A stretch of 62,468 nt of DNA from Curtobacterium sp. MCBD17_032 (GCF_003234855.1 NZ_QKTO01000016.1:1-62468); one strand, 5' to 3'. Numbered from the stretch's first letter, positions 53,377 to 62,351 are shown. Program-made: numbers and translations. The notes: generated from the letters alone by a model not told the origin.

Positions 53377-53999
53377 TCCGCGTCGTCGTCGCGGACGACC
53401 ACCCCATCGTCCGGTCAGGGATTGTCGCGCTCCTGCAGGCCGCCGACGACATCGACGTCGTCGGTCAGGTCGCGGACGGCGCAGCAGCGGTGTCCCTCGT
53501 GCTGGCCGAGCGTCCCGACGTGGTCCTCATGGACCTCCGGATGCCGGTACTCGACGGCGACGCGGCGACCGCCGAGATCCTCGCCGCGGCACCCGACGTC
53601 CGCGTCCTCATCCTCACCACGTACGAGTCCGACGACCAGATCCTGGCCGCGATCGAGGCCGGCGCGACGGGCTACCTGCTGAAGGCAGCCCCAGAGTCCG
53701 AGATCCTCGCCGGCGTCCGCGCCACCGCCCGGGGTGAGACCGCCCTCGCCCCGTCAGCGGCTGCCGCCCTGGTCCGCCGTGCTGTCGGCGCCGCACCGAC
53801 GGGCCCGTCCTTGACACCGCGCGAACTCGACGTCCTGCGCCTCGTCGCGCAGGGCAACAGCAACCCGGCGATCGGCCGCGTCCTGTTCCTCAGCGAGACC
53901 ACGGTGAAGACCCACCTCGGCCACGTCTTCGAGAAGCTCGGCGTCAACGACCGCACTCGTGCCGTGACCCGCGCGATGGAGCTGGGCCTCCTCCCCTGA
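53373..53999 (+). CDS. NarL/LuxR-family response regulator
   Basis: 208 aa. The receiver domain has acidic D8-D9 (VVVADDHPIVRSG), phospho-acceptor D54 in PDVVLMDLRMP, and the conserved Lys in TGYLLKAAP. The LuxR-type HTH is at the C-terminus (LTPRELDVLRLVAQGNSNPA, then VLFLSETTVKTHLGHVFEKL). The start overlaps the kinase stop by four bases. The regulator is intact although its kinase is interrupted. It probably controls the upstream ABC exporter. Confidence 0.93.
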   Translation: MIRVVVADDHPIVRSGIVALLQAADDIDVVGQVADGAAAVSLVLAERPDVVLMDLRMPVLDGDAATAEILAAAPDVRVLILTTYESDDQILAAIEAGATGYLLKAAPESEILAGVRATARGETALAPSAAAALVRRAVGAAPTGPSLTPRELDVLRLVAQGNSNPAIGRVLFLSETTVKTHLGHVFEKLGVNDRTRAVTRAMELGLLP

Positions 54000-54162
54000 C
54001 CCTGCGGCCACGGCGTCGTCCTGGCCGTGATCAAGGCTCCAGTCCACGATCGGCACGGAGCGTCGCCCCTCGACCTGCAACGCCTTCGCTCTCCCCGCGG
54101 CGGACCGAGCACATCCAGCGCACGTTGCACGAGCGAACACGATCAACCGCGGGCTGAGCGGC

Positions 54163-54993
54163 TCACTCCTCGTCGACCGCGTTCGGGTCGACCAGACATC
54201 CGCTCTCCAGCAAGACGTCCTCGGCGCGCTGCCCGATCATCGCCCCGCCGTGCCAGTCGTCCGGCACGAAGAGGTAGCCGCCACCACCGTCGTACCGCTG
54301 GTACAGCTCGTAGCCCTCGTCCTGCAGCAGACGGAGTGCGGGCTCGCTCATCCGGGTACCTTCGGCGTCGGACGCCGCTCCAGACGGGGACGGGGACGCC
54401 GAGGCTGATCCGCCGTCGTACCACCACGAGTAGCGGACCATCGTGCCCGTGTCGTGGTTGTCCAATCGGCAGGAGTCTGTCTCGACGTCCGCCGCCGGAG
54501 CCGAGCTGTCCCGGCCCATCGACGCGACGACACGGTCGCCGAGCACGCGCAACTCCTCCTGCGCCTCCGGGATCGTCCGGGCCGTCTCCCCGTCGGTCGG
54601 GGGCTGCGCACGCTCAGCAGCGTCGGACGCCATGGACACCCCCTGGCTGAAGGGCAGCGGCAGGAGCGTGACGCCTCCGAGCGCCATGAGGAGCAGACAC
54701 CCGGTCGGACCGACGAGGCTGACCGAACGGCCGGCACGCGCCTCTCGACGAAGACTCACGAAGCCGCAGAGCGGTACCCCGAACCCGAGCGCTGCAGCGA
54801 TCGCGTAGGCGAGCATCATGCCCCCGTCCGACCAGCGGCTCGACCACGGTCCTGCGGTCGACAGGATCGACGCCAGTGCCAACCACCAGCCGACGAACAG
54901 CGCGACGATGCCACCCGCGATCCAGCCGCCGCCGTGCGTGCGGTGCCGGTGTTGCGGCGCACCGCCGCCCGCGGTCTCGTCGTCCTCCGCCAT
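54163..54993 (-). CDS. Membrane protein with extracytoplasmic domain, paralogue of 55303-56136
   Basis: 276 aa from the ATG at 54993. It has three helices (GWIAGGIVALFVGWWLALAS; GMMLAYAIAAALGFGVPLCG; VSLVGPTGCLLLMALGGVTL). The outer region has SDAAERAQPPTDGETARTIP, a Cys pair (DSCRLDNHD ... ESGCLVDP) and the tail PDDWHGGAMIGQRAEDVLLE. The layout (SVSLVGPTGC; AERAQP; single Cys near each end of the outer domain) matches the neighbour at 55303. Function unknown. Confidence 0.65.
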   Translation of the reverse strand: MAEDDETAGGGAPQHRHRTHGGGWIAGGIVALFVGWWLALASILSTAGPWSSRWSDGGMMLAYAIAAALGFGVPLCGFVSLRREARAGRSVSLVGPTGCLLLMALGGVTLLPLPFSQGVSMASDAAERAQPPTDGETARTIPEAQEELRVLGDRVVASMGRDSSAPAADVETDSCRLDNHDTGTMVRYSWWYDGGSASASPSPSGAASDAEGTRMSEPALRLLQDEGYELYQRYDGGGGYLFVPDDWHGGAMIGQRAEDVLLESGCLVDPNAVDEE

Positions 54994-55007
54994 GCTTCCC
55001 CCTCGAC

Positions 55008-55310
55008 TCAGTTCCACGTCCTGATCGCCACGATCACCGCGATCGGCAGCGACACCGCGAGCACGATCCCCACGGCGATCGCCAGTGTCCTCGCCGCCCG
55101 GACACCCTGCTGCCCGACCCACACGAGCAGCAGGATCGCCACGAGGTACAGCGGCACGACCAACAGCAGCGGCACGAACCCGAGCCCCGTTGACTCCACG
55201 AGCGCGCCGGCGAGCAGTTCGTACACGGTGCACGCTGCCGCCACCGCGAGCGCGACCCACACGCTGGTCGACCCCCGACCCGGGAGCGCGGTCACGTCCG
55301 GCTCACTCAT
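55008..55310 (-). CDS. Small membrane protein, 100 aa
   Basis: 100 aa with three hydrophobic helices (VWVALAVAAACTVYELLAGA; LGFVPLLLVVPLYLVAILLL; LAIAVGIVLAVSLPIAVIVA). The ATG at 55310 overlaps the end of the upstream gene by eight bases, so expression is coupled. The downstream gene starts 14 bp after the stop. No family recognised. Confidence 0.6.
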   Translation of the reverse strand: MSEPDVTALPGRGSTSVWVALAVAAACTVYELLAGALVESTGLGFVPLLLVVPLYLVAILLLVWVGQQGVRAARTLAIAVGIVLAVSLPIAVIVAIRTWN

Positions 55311-56136
55311 CGTCGTACCCGTCGCCGGGCCCTCCCGCCAGACAGGTCGTCTCCACCATCACGTCGCCCGACTCCTTGGTCACGCTCGCGTTCGCTTCCG
55401 CGAGCCAATCGTCTCCGAGCGCGCGGATGTGCCAGCCGTGCGGGTCGGTGTCCCGGAGCCCCGCATCGCGGAACACCTGGCGGACCGGAGCCAGCCGCCG
55501 GTCGACCTCGTCGTCCGGCAGCTGATCGGCCTCCCGCTCCGCGTCGGTCTGCTGCTCGTCCTCCGGGTCCGAGGGCACCTGCCACCGCCACGTGTACTCC
55601 GTGCCCCGCTGCAGGTTCGACAGCGGGCATCCGCGCGTGAACTGTTCGACGTCCCCGGGGCGGACGTCCTCCCCCAGCGCGCGCACCGCGCGCTCCCCGA
55701 CCGCCGCGAGGTCCTGCTCCGCCTCCGCCTGCGTCCTGCTCGTCTCGAGCGCGGTGAGCGGCTGCGCACGGCGCTCCGCATCCGCAGCGGAGGTCTCGGC
55801 CACCCCCACCGTCGGGTACCCGAGCGTCCCCGCCGCGAGGACGGCAAACACCGCGCACGCCACCGGCCCGACGAGCGTGACCGACCGGTTCCGCCGACGC
55901 TGCACCAGCAGCACGACCACGCCCGTCAGCGGCACACCCGCACACACGACCGTGACGAAGATGCTCCCCGTCGTCTGCGCCGCGAGCGAGTGCGTCGAGT
56001 TCCCGGCACCGCTGTACCCGTCGAGCGCGACGAGCAGCCACGCGATCCACCCGGCGGGCAGCAGCACCCCACTCGCCACGATCCACCGGATGCCGTTCCG
56101 CCGCCTCGGCGGCGACCACACGTTGTCGTCGACCAT
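55303..56136 (-). CDS. Membrane protein with extracytoplasmic domain, paralogue of 54163-54993
   Basis: 277 aa from the ATG at 56136. Three helices precede the soluble part (IRWIVASGVLLPAGWIAWLL; SIFVTVVCAGVPLTGVVVLL; VTLVGPVACAVFAVLAAGTL). The outer domain has ADAERRAQPLTALETSRTQA, RGCPLSNLQRGTEYTWRWQV and a terminal VETTCLAGG Cys. It shares the order SVTLVGP, AERRAQP and paired Cys with the paralogue, so the two arose by duplication. Function unknown. Confidence 0.65.
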   Translation of the reverse strand: MVDDNVWSPPRRRNGIRWIVASGVLLPAGWIAWLLVALDGYSGAGNSTHSLAAQTTGSIFVTVVCAGVPLTGVVVLLVQRRRNRSVTLVGPVACAVFAVLAAGTLGYPTVGVAETSAADAERRAQPLTALETSRTQAEAEQDLAAVGERAVRALGEDVRPGDVEQFTRGCPLSNLQRGTEYTWRWQVPSDPEDEQQTDAEREADQLPDDEVDRRLAPVRQVFRDAGLRDTDPHGWHIRALGDDWLAEANASVTKESGDVMVETTCLAGGPGDGYDDE

Positions 56137-56201
56137 CCATCCCCCGTTCCCCGCACCCACCGTACCGACCGACCGGGAGGCGCGCCGCCAGCCCGCCACC
56201 T

Positions 56202-56274
56202 GCCTCCCGTCCGCAGGCATTGGACGGGAGGCACAGCACCCGCCCGCACCGCGCCTCCCGTCCGTCCGTCCGTC
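56202..56274. repeat. Alternating copies of an 11-bp GC-rich palindrome arm plus (CGTC)4
   Basis: GCCTCCCGTCC (56202-56212), GGACGGGAGGC (56222-56232) and GCCTCCCGTCC (56253-56263) alternate, so two mutually exclusive hairpins share the middle copy. Four CGTC units follow (56259-56274). The same 11-mer pair forms the hairpin at 61214-61261. These look like dispersed terminator-like or REP-like elements. Confidence 0.75.
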
Positions 56275-56309
56275 CGTCCCATCTCGTCCCGGCGAACTCG
56301 GTCGCCCGG

Positions 56310-56756
56310 TCACCTCTCGCCGTCAGCACGCTCCTCGCGCGCCCACCGGTCGAGGAGCGGTTCCGCGCACTTGTAGAGGACGACACCGATGCTGGCGGCC
56401 AGCAACGCAGACCATCCGCTGGCCAGGATCGGCAGGAGCAGCAACCACAGGAAGGCGAGCGACGTGGCCTCCGCTGCGATGGCCCCTGCCCAGTGGCAGC
56501 TGCCGAACGGCCGCCTCGAGACCCGTTCGAGCGGACCTCCGAACCAGATCGCCAGCACCACCGTGACCATCAACCATCCCGCGACGGTGACCGGCGACAC
56601 TCCCGCTCGGAGACCGCCGAGGACGGGGATGAGCGCCACCGAAGCCACACCGATCACCAACGGAGCGGTGACGACGAAGACCGAGGCCCCGAGGAACGCG
56701 ATGAGGACCAGTTTCCCGCCGGAGCCGAGCGGCGGAAGGGATGACTTCGGGCCCAT
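56310..56756 (-). CDS. Small membrane protein, possible partner of the secreted protein upstream
   Basis: 148 aa with four hydrophobic segments (LVLIAFLGASVFVVTAPLVI; VALIPVLGGLRAGVSPVTVA; GWLMVTVVLAIWFGG; ATSLAFLWLLLLPILASGWS) and a C-terminal basic/acidic tail. It begins 4 bp after the stop of the secreted protein gene, so the two are one transcript. A transport or immunity role is possible. No family recognised. Confidence 0.6.
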   Translation of the reverse strand: MGPKSSLPPLGSGGKLVLIAFLGASVFVVTAPLVIGVASVALIPVLGGLRAGVSPVTVAGWLMVTVVLAIWFGGPLERVSRRPFGSCHWAGAIAAEATSLAFLWLLLLPILASGWSALLAASIGVVLYKCAEPLLDRWAREERADGER

Positions 56757-56760
56757 CGGT

Positions 56761-57258
56761 TCAGAGCCCGAGGAATACGACGATCCAATGCGCTGTGGCC
56801 GCGGCTACGTCTGCGGGGACACCGGCGTGGACGAGCGCGGTGACGACCGCCGCTTGCTGGAACTGCTCGAGGTCCTCGACGACCCCGATGATCTTGCTCA
56901 CGTACGGACGGATCGCTGCGGGCACCTTGTTGATGCCGTAACGGAGCACCTGCAGGAGCGCCTTCTTGGCCAGAGTCGACCAGATGTTGCGCTCACCGCC
57001 GCTGGCAGTGGCGGTGGAGGTGCTCCGTGCAGCCATCGCTCGTGAGGCTGACGCTCCTGCCGTGTCTCCGACGGCTTCCGCCTGCCGAGCAAGGGCACCC
57101 CACTCCACCGAGCTCAAGCCGTGGGATCGTGCAGCGCGGTCGGACGAGCTCGGCACGGCGTACGTGGGCGTGCTGGCCGCCGTCGCCGCGATGGGCTGGC
57201 AGACAAGGCACGTGACGAGTCCGACGCCGACGGCTGTGAGCGTGATCTGCTTCTTCAT
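56761..57258 (-). CDS. Secreted protein with amphipathic helical C-terminus
   Basis: 165 aa from the ATG at 57258, after an AAAGGACC ribosome site (an upstream in-frame start at 57303 is less likely). A Sec signal peptide ends about residue 29 (KKQITLTAVGVGLVTCLVCQ ... ATAAS). A Ser/Ala-rich stretch follows. The last ~75 residues are rich in Ala, Leu, Val and Lys (NIWSTLAKKALLQVLRYGIN; KIIGVVEDLEQFQQAAVVTA; AHWIVVFLGL). This end looks helical and membrane-active, as in some bacteriocins, but no family is recognised. Confidence 0.65.
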   Translation of the reverse strand: MKKQITLTAVGVGLVTCLVCQPIAATAASTPTYAVPSSSDRAARSHGLSSVEWGALARQAEAVGDTAGASASRAMAARSTSTATASGGERNIWSTLAKKALLQVLRYGINKVPAAIRPYVSKIIGVVEDLEQFQQAAVVTALVHAGVPADVAAATAHWIVVFLGL

Positions 57259-57381
57259 GAGGTCCTTTCCGGCGGGCCCTTCCCGCTGGAACTGATACTC
57301 CACATGACAGCCGGTGCTTGCTAGTCCCCATTTCTGCGGACCCTCGTCGGGTACGCTCCGCGGGTCGCGTCTCCGATCGCT

Positions 57382-57597
57382 CTACCCGATCGGCACGAAC
57401 CGCGGCCCCTCGTACCCGTCACGCGAGACGTGCGCCGTGAAGTCCGTCAGGGACCGCACCCAGTGCCCCCGCTCCCCGTACAGCGCCTGGTACACGACCA
57501 CCGGATCCTCGGTCTCGACGTCCTTCGCGACGAGCACGACCTCGTACTCCCCGCCCTTGAAGTGGCGGTACCGGCCGGGCTTCACGTCGCTGGTCAT
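57382..57597 (-). CDS. DUF1653 family protein, second copy
   Basis: 71 aa from the ATG at 57597. The domain GRYRHFKGGEYEVVLVAKDV ... QALYGERGHWVRSL is a close match to the copy at 39572-39790. It stands alone, divergent from the UvrA-like gene. Function unknown. Confidence 0.85.
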   Translation of the reverse strand: MTSDVKPGRYRHFKGGEYEVVLVAKDVETEDPVVVYQALYGERGHWVRSLTDFTAHVSRDGYEGPRFVPIG

Positions 57598-57676
57598 GTC
57601 TCCGATGCTAGAGCGACCCGACAGGGCCGGGCCCGCCCCATCACCGCCCCGCATCAACCCGCCTAGGCTCGAACGG

Positions 57677-60204
57677 ATGCCCGCTCCCCGCACGACCCGC
57701 ACCTCGACCACCGCTCCTGACGAGATCGCGGTCCTCGACGCCGCTGCCGGCCGCGAAGTCACCGCCCGTCCCGGCGCCACCGCCGGTCCCGGCACCGCTG
57801 CCGGCGCGGACGACACCACGCGCGACGACTTCATCCGCGTCCGCGGCGCCCGCGAGAACAACCTCCGCGACGTCGACGTCGACATTCCCCGCGACCGCAT
57901 CGTCGCCTTCACCGGCATCTCCGGCTCCGGCAAGTCGAGCCTCGCCTTCGGCACGGTCTTCGCCGAGGCCCAGCGCCGCTTCCTCGAGTCCGTCGCCCCG
58001 TACGCCCGCCGGCTCATCGCGCAGGGCTCGACCCCGCACGTCGACTCGATCACGGGCCTCCCGCCGGCCGTCGCCCTGCAGCAGCGCCGCGGTGCCCCGA
58101 GCTCCCGGTCGACCGTCGGCACGCTGACGACGCTGAGCAACTCGACCCGGATGCTCTACTCCCGCGCCGGCACCTACCCGGAGGGCGCCGAGCAGCTGTA
58201 CTCGGACTCGTTCTCCCCGAACACGGTCGCCGGGGCCTGCCCACGCTGCCACGGCTTCGGCATCGCACACGAGGTGACCGAGGCCTCCGCCGTCCGCGAC
58301 CCGTCGCTGAGCATCGCGACGGGGCGATCACGGCCTGGCCGGGCGCGTGGCAAGGGAAGAACCTCCGCGACGTGACGGCCGGCCTCGGCTACGACATCGA
58401 GCGGCCGTGGCGCGAGCTGCCGCAGGAGGACCGCGACTGGCTCCTCTTCACCGAGGAGCAGCCGGTCGTCGAGGTGCACCCGAAACGGGACCGCGTCGCG
58501 AAGCCCTACAAGGGGAAGTTCTGGAGCGCCCGCCAGTTCGTGCTGCACACCCTCGCCGATTCGCAGAGCGAGACGCAGCGCAACAAGGTCCTGCAGTTCG
58601 TCGAGTCCGGTCCGTGTTCGCTCTGCGGCGGCACCGGGCTGACCCGAGCGGCCCTCGCGGTCACGTTCGGCGGCCGGACGATCGCCGAACTCAACGCCCT
58701 GCCGCTGTCCGGCGTCGCCGAGCTGCTCCGGCCGACCGCGGAGCTGACCGACGCCACGGCGGCCATGTCCCGCACGTCGTCGGGTGAGCGCACCGAGGTC
58801 GCCGTGACCATCGCGCGTGACCTCCTCGGCCGGGTGGAGGTGCTCACCGGACTCGGCCTCGGCTACCTCAGCCTCGATCGCGCCACCCCGACGCTCTCCC
58901 CAGGGGAGATGCAGCGCCTCCGCATCGCGACGCAGCTGCGGAGCGGCCTGTTCGGCGTCGTCTACGTCCTCGACGAGCCGAGCGCGGGCCTCCACCCGGC
59001 CGACGCCGAGCCGCTCGTCCAGGTGCTCGAGGACCTCCGCGCGAGCGGCAACAGCGTCTTCGTCGTCGAGCACGACATGCGCATCGTCCGACAGGCGGAC
59101 TGGATCGTCGACGTCGGCCCCGGTGCCGGCTCCGCCGGCGGCACCGTCCTCTACAGCGGCCCGGTCGACGGCCTCGCCGACGTCGAGGCGTCGGTCACCC
59201 GCCGCTTCCTGCAGCCACGTGCCTCCGGCCTGGAGGCCCGCCCTCCTCGGCAACGGATCGGCACCCTGGAACTGCGGGGCGTCATACAGCACAACCTCCG
59301 CGGTCTCGACGTCGACGTGCCGCTCGGCGTGCTCACCGCGGTCACCGGGGTGTCCGGCTCCGGCAAGTCGTCGCTGGTCGGCGGCGTCCTCGCGGAGCAG
59401 GCCGCCGACCATCCGCTGGTCAGCCGCGTGGTCGAGGTCGACCAGAAGCCCATCGGCCGCACACCCCGCTCGAACCTCGCCACCTACACGGGCCTGTTCG
59501 ACGCGGTGCGCGCGGCATTCGCGGCGACCGACGACGCGAAGGCCCGCGGGTGGACGGCCGGACGGTTCTCGTTCAACGTCGTCGGCGGACGGTGCGAGGT
59601 GTGCCAGGGCGAGGGCTCGGTGTCCGTCGAGCTGCTGTTCCTGCCGGGCAGTTGGGCGCCGTGCCCGGAGTGCCACGGCTCCCGCTACAACGACGAGACG
59701 CTCGAGGTCCGCCTCGACGGCGCGACGATCGCCGACGTCCTCGGCATGACCGTGGACTCGGCCACACCGTTCCTCGCCGACCTCCCCGCCGCCGCACGTG
59801 CTTTGGACGCCCTGCAGCAGGTCGGCCTCGGCTACCTCCGACTCGGACAGCCCGCACCGGAGTTGTCCGGCGGCGAGGCACAGCGCATCAAGCTCGCGAC
59901 CGAACTCCAACGCGCCCGTGCCGGCCACACGCTGTACCTGCTGGACGAGCCGACCACGGGCCTCCACCCGGCCGACGTCGAGCGCCTCACCGAGCAGCTG
60001 TCCCGCTTGACCGACGCGGGCAACACGGTCGTCGTGGTCGAGCACGCGATGTCCGTCGTCGCGGCCGCCGACCACGTCATCGACATGGGCCCGGGCGGCG
60101 GCGACGCCGGCGGCCGAGTCGTGGCGGCGGGCACCCCGGCCGAGGTCGCTGCCTCGACGGAGAGCCGCACCGCCCCGTACCTCCGCGCCGAACTCGAGGG
60201 GTGA
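57677..60204 (+). pseudogene. UvrA-like ATPase (drug-resistance type) with a one-base deletion
   Basis: About 842 codons, shorter than housekeeping UvrA (~950). The first part has VRGARENNLRDVDVDIPRDR and Walker A TGISGSGKSSLAF, and ends early at 58375. The second frame resumes from 58372 with two zinc motifs (CSLCGGTG; CEVCQGEG with CPECHGSRY), signature LSPGEMQRLRIATQL, a second Walker A GVSGSGKSSLVGG, and LSGGEAQRIKLATEL. Adding one C at 58315/58316 restores the frame and makes SIRDGAITAWPGAWQGKNLR. So the gene is intact except for one missing base, either a true mutation or a sequence error. Confidence 0.85.
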
Positions 60205-60223
60205 GCCCCATCACGGACCGGAC

Positions 60224-60607
60224 GTGACCGCTGCCGACGTCCCGCTCGACCTCGTCGGAGCGACCCTCGACGCGATCACGATCAGTCACCAGCTCGACCT
60301 GCGCTTCTCGACCGGCACATCGGTGTCGATCGAGACCCCGTTCACCCTGACGCTCGCCGACGGCTCCGTGACCGTCCACGACCCGGAGGACCACGACTCC
60401 CTCGGAGGCGCCCTCCGCCTGCTGCACGACACCGTGGACCGCGCCCGGGTCGACTCCGACGTCCTGGTGATCGGGTTCGTCGGCGGCACGTTCCTCACCG
60501 TCGGCACCGACCCCGAGTACGAGTCGTGGCACGTCCACACCGCGGCAGGGTCACGGCTGATCGGGCTCCCTGGCGGCGGTGTCGCCATCTGGCTCCCCAG
60601 CCGCTGA
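60224..60607 (+). CDS. DUF6188-like hypothetical protein
   Basis: 127 aa from the GTG at 60224, 19 bp after the UvrA-like stop. The beta-rich pattern (ITISHQLDLRFSTGTSVSIE; GFVGGTFLTVGTDPEYESWH; SRLIGLPGGGVAIWLP) with the final GGG-x-A-x-W fits the DUF6188 family. The function of the family is unknown. Confidence 0.7.
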   Translation: MTAADVPLDLVGATLDAITISHQLDLRFSTGTSVSIETPFTLTLADGSVTVHDPEDHDSLGGALRLLHDTVDRARVDSDVLVIGFVGGTFLTVGTDPEYESWHVHTAAGSRLIGLPGGGVAIWLPSR

Positions 60608-60677
60608 CGGCTCTGGGTTCTCCACAGGTCCCTCGGTCCGGTCTCGTCCGGCGGGGCCCCCTCGCTACCGTCATCGC

Positions 60678-61292
60678 ATGCAGCACTGGGACGCCGACGA
60701 GGAGCGCAGCCGGCACATGGCCCGTTTCGGCCGCCGGGACACCGCGCCGGAGCTCGCCCTGCGCCGCACGCTCCACGCCCGCGGCCGACGGTTCTTCGTC
60801 GACCGCCGGATCAGCATCCGGACCCGGGCGCGGGCCGACCTCGTCTTCCCTCGCGCGCGCGTCGCGGTGTTCGTCGACGGCTGCTTCTGGCACTGGTGCG
60901 AGGAGCACGCTCACCTACCCAAGGCCAACGCCGAGCTGTGGCGGCGCAAGCTGCTCGCGAACCGGCAACGCGATGCCTGGCACGACGCCGTCCTCCGCAG
61001 CGAGGGTTGGAAGGTCATCCGCGTCTGGGAGCACGACGACGTCCAGGCCGCTGCCGACTCGATCGAGGCAGCACTCGACCGCTGGCACCGCATCGCACGT
61101 GGCCCGTCGTGGCCGGACCGGCACGGGCCAGATCGCAGCACGCTGCGGCAAACGCCTCGCGCGTGTCAACCGCGTCCGCCGCCGGCGGTCTCCCGTCGCG
61201 CTGGCGCGCACGCGACGGACGGGAGGCCCGACACCAGATGGTGCCGAGCCTCCCGTCCGTCATGTGGTCACCTCAGTTGCGTCACCAGGTGA
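60678..61292 (+). CDS. vsr: Very short patch repair (Vsr) endonuclease
   Basis: 204 aa from the ATG at 60678. Vsr hallmarks are present: MARFGRRDTAPELALRRTLH, the catalytic D in ARADLVFPRARVAVFVDGCF, WHWCEEHAH with the His/Cys zinc residues, and DAWHDAVLRSEGWKVIRVWE. Vsr nicks T:G mismatches made by deamination of 5-methylcytosine. The last ~60 residues are Arg/Pro low complexity, read through a strong hairpin (61214-61261) and overlap the next gene's end. The true protein may be shorter (~145 aa is usual). No cytosine methylase is adjacent. Confidence 0.88.
   Translation: MQHWDADEERSRHMARFGRRDTAPELALRRTLHARGRRFFVDRRISIRTRARADLVFPRARVAVFVDGCFWHWCEEHAHLPKANAELWRRKLLANRQRDAWHDAVLRSEGWKVIRVWEHDDVQAAADSIEAALDRWHRIARGPSWPDRHGPDRSTLRQTPRACQPRPPPAVSRRAGAHATDGRPDTRWCRASRPSCGHLSCVTR
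61214..61261. terminator. Perfect 14-bp stem hairpin at the vsr / oxidoreductase boundary
   Basis: GACGGACGGGAGGC and GCCTCCCGTCCGTC pair over 14 bp with a 20-base loop. It sits in the nominal 3' end of vsr and 21 bp beyond the stop of the convergent oxidoreductase, so it can end both transcripts. Its arms contain the 11-mer also seen at 56202-56263. Confidence 0.75.
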
Positions 61293-62214
61293 GGACGAAG
61301 CGTCCGCGCGTCCCACCGGCCTCGAGCCGTTCGTGCGCCTCCGGCGCCCGCTCTGCCGGCAGGACCTCGGCCACCCGGGGCACGATCGTGCCGCCCTCGA
61401 CACCGTGGCGGAGTCGTTCGAGCTTGTCGAAGGACCGGTACTCGCTGAACACGAACACGCGCTCGAAGCGGATGCCGGGAGCACCGTTCCCCTCCCACCC
61501 GCGCACGTCCACGAACGCGCCACCATCGCGGAGCGCCGGGACGACCCCCTCACGCTGCAGGGCGCAGTCGAACAGCGCGTCGACGCCCTCGGGCGCGATC
61601 GCCCGGACGGACGCGGCGAACTCGTCTCCGCGAGGCACGACGTGGTCGGGGCCGAGCGACCGGACGAGTGGCTGGTCCTTCTCGGAGCTGTCCGCGATCA
61701 CGGTGATGCCCGCAGCCTCGGCGAGTTGGACGACGTAGTTGCCGAGCAGACCGGCGGCGCCGGTGACGGCGAGGGTCTGACCGCGCTCGAGCCCGGCGAG
61801 CTCGAGCATCTGCATGGCGGTGAGCCCGTTCATCGGGACGGTCGACGCTTCCTCGATCGTGGTGCCGCGCGGGATCCGCGTGAACGACCCGACCGGGGCG
61901 ACGAGGTACTCGACGTACGCGCCGCCGTGCCCGCTGAGCGGCAGCGCGATCGCCATCACCTCGTCACCGACCGACCACCCCTCGACGTCCGGGCCGACCT
62001 CGTCGATCACACCAGCGGCGTCCATGCCCGGCGCGTACGGGGCGGAAGCCTTCGAGCTGTCCCGCTCCCCCGACCGCACACCGGTGTCCGTGGGGTTGAC
62101 CGCGAACGCCCGGACGGCGATGCGGACCGAACCAGCGCCGGCGTGCACCTCCGGGACCTCGTGGACCGCGAGGGCGCGGGGCCCCCCGAACGTTTCTATT
62201 CCGACGACCTTCAT
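61282..62214 (-). CDS. NADP-dependent zinc-free alcohol dehydrogenase / quinone oxidoreductase
   Basis: 310 aa MDR-superfamily enzyme. The GroES-like N-terminal domain has APGMDAAGVIDEVGPDVEGW and GDEVMAIALPL. The Rossmann domain has LAVTGAAGLLGNYVVQLAEA, which binds NADPH. Zinc-binding Cys are absent, as in quinone oxidoreductases. The ATG is at 62214. The decayed copy at 48146-49010 shares the same blocks. Downstream of the rRNA operon on this strand, separated from the 5S gene by its terminator. Confidence 0.9.
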   Translation of the reverse strand: MKVVGIETFGGPRALAVHEVPEVHAGAGSVRIAVRAFAVNPTDTGVRSGERDSSKASAPYAPGMDAAGVIDEVGPDVEGWSVGDEVMAIALPLSGHGGAYVEYLVAPVGSFTRIPRGTTIEEASTVPMNGLTAMQMLELAGLERGQTLAVTGAAGLLGNYVVQLAEAAGITVIADSSEKDQPLVRSLGPDHVVPRGDEFAASVRAIAPEGVDALFDCALQREGVVPALRDGGAFVDVRGWEGNGAPGIRFERVFVFSEYRSFDKLERLRHGVEGGTIVPRVAEVLPAERAPEAHERLEAGGTRGRFVLTW

Positions 62215-62303
62215 GTCTCCCGTCTACCCGGAGTCCGGTGCCGGGCGTTCAGCCGCCTGTACCGCGGCCACGAACGAGCTAAACCGCGTCTGAGTACGCG
62301 AAA

Positions 62304-62351
62304 GAGCCCCTGACCGGGATGAGCATTGCTACTCACCCCGGTCAGGGGCTC
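62304..62351 (-). terminator. rRNA operon terminator
   Basis: GAGCCCCTGACCGGG and CCCGGTCAGGGGCTC form a perfect 15-bp stem with an 18-base loop about 16 bp beyond the 5S 3' end. On the minus strand it is followed by TTT, as expected for a strong rRNA terminator. Confidence 0.9.
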
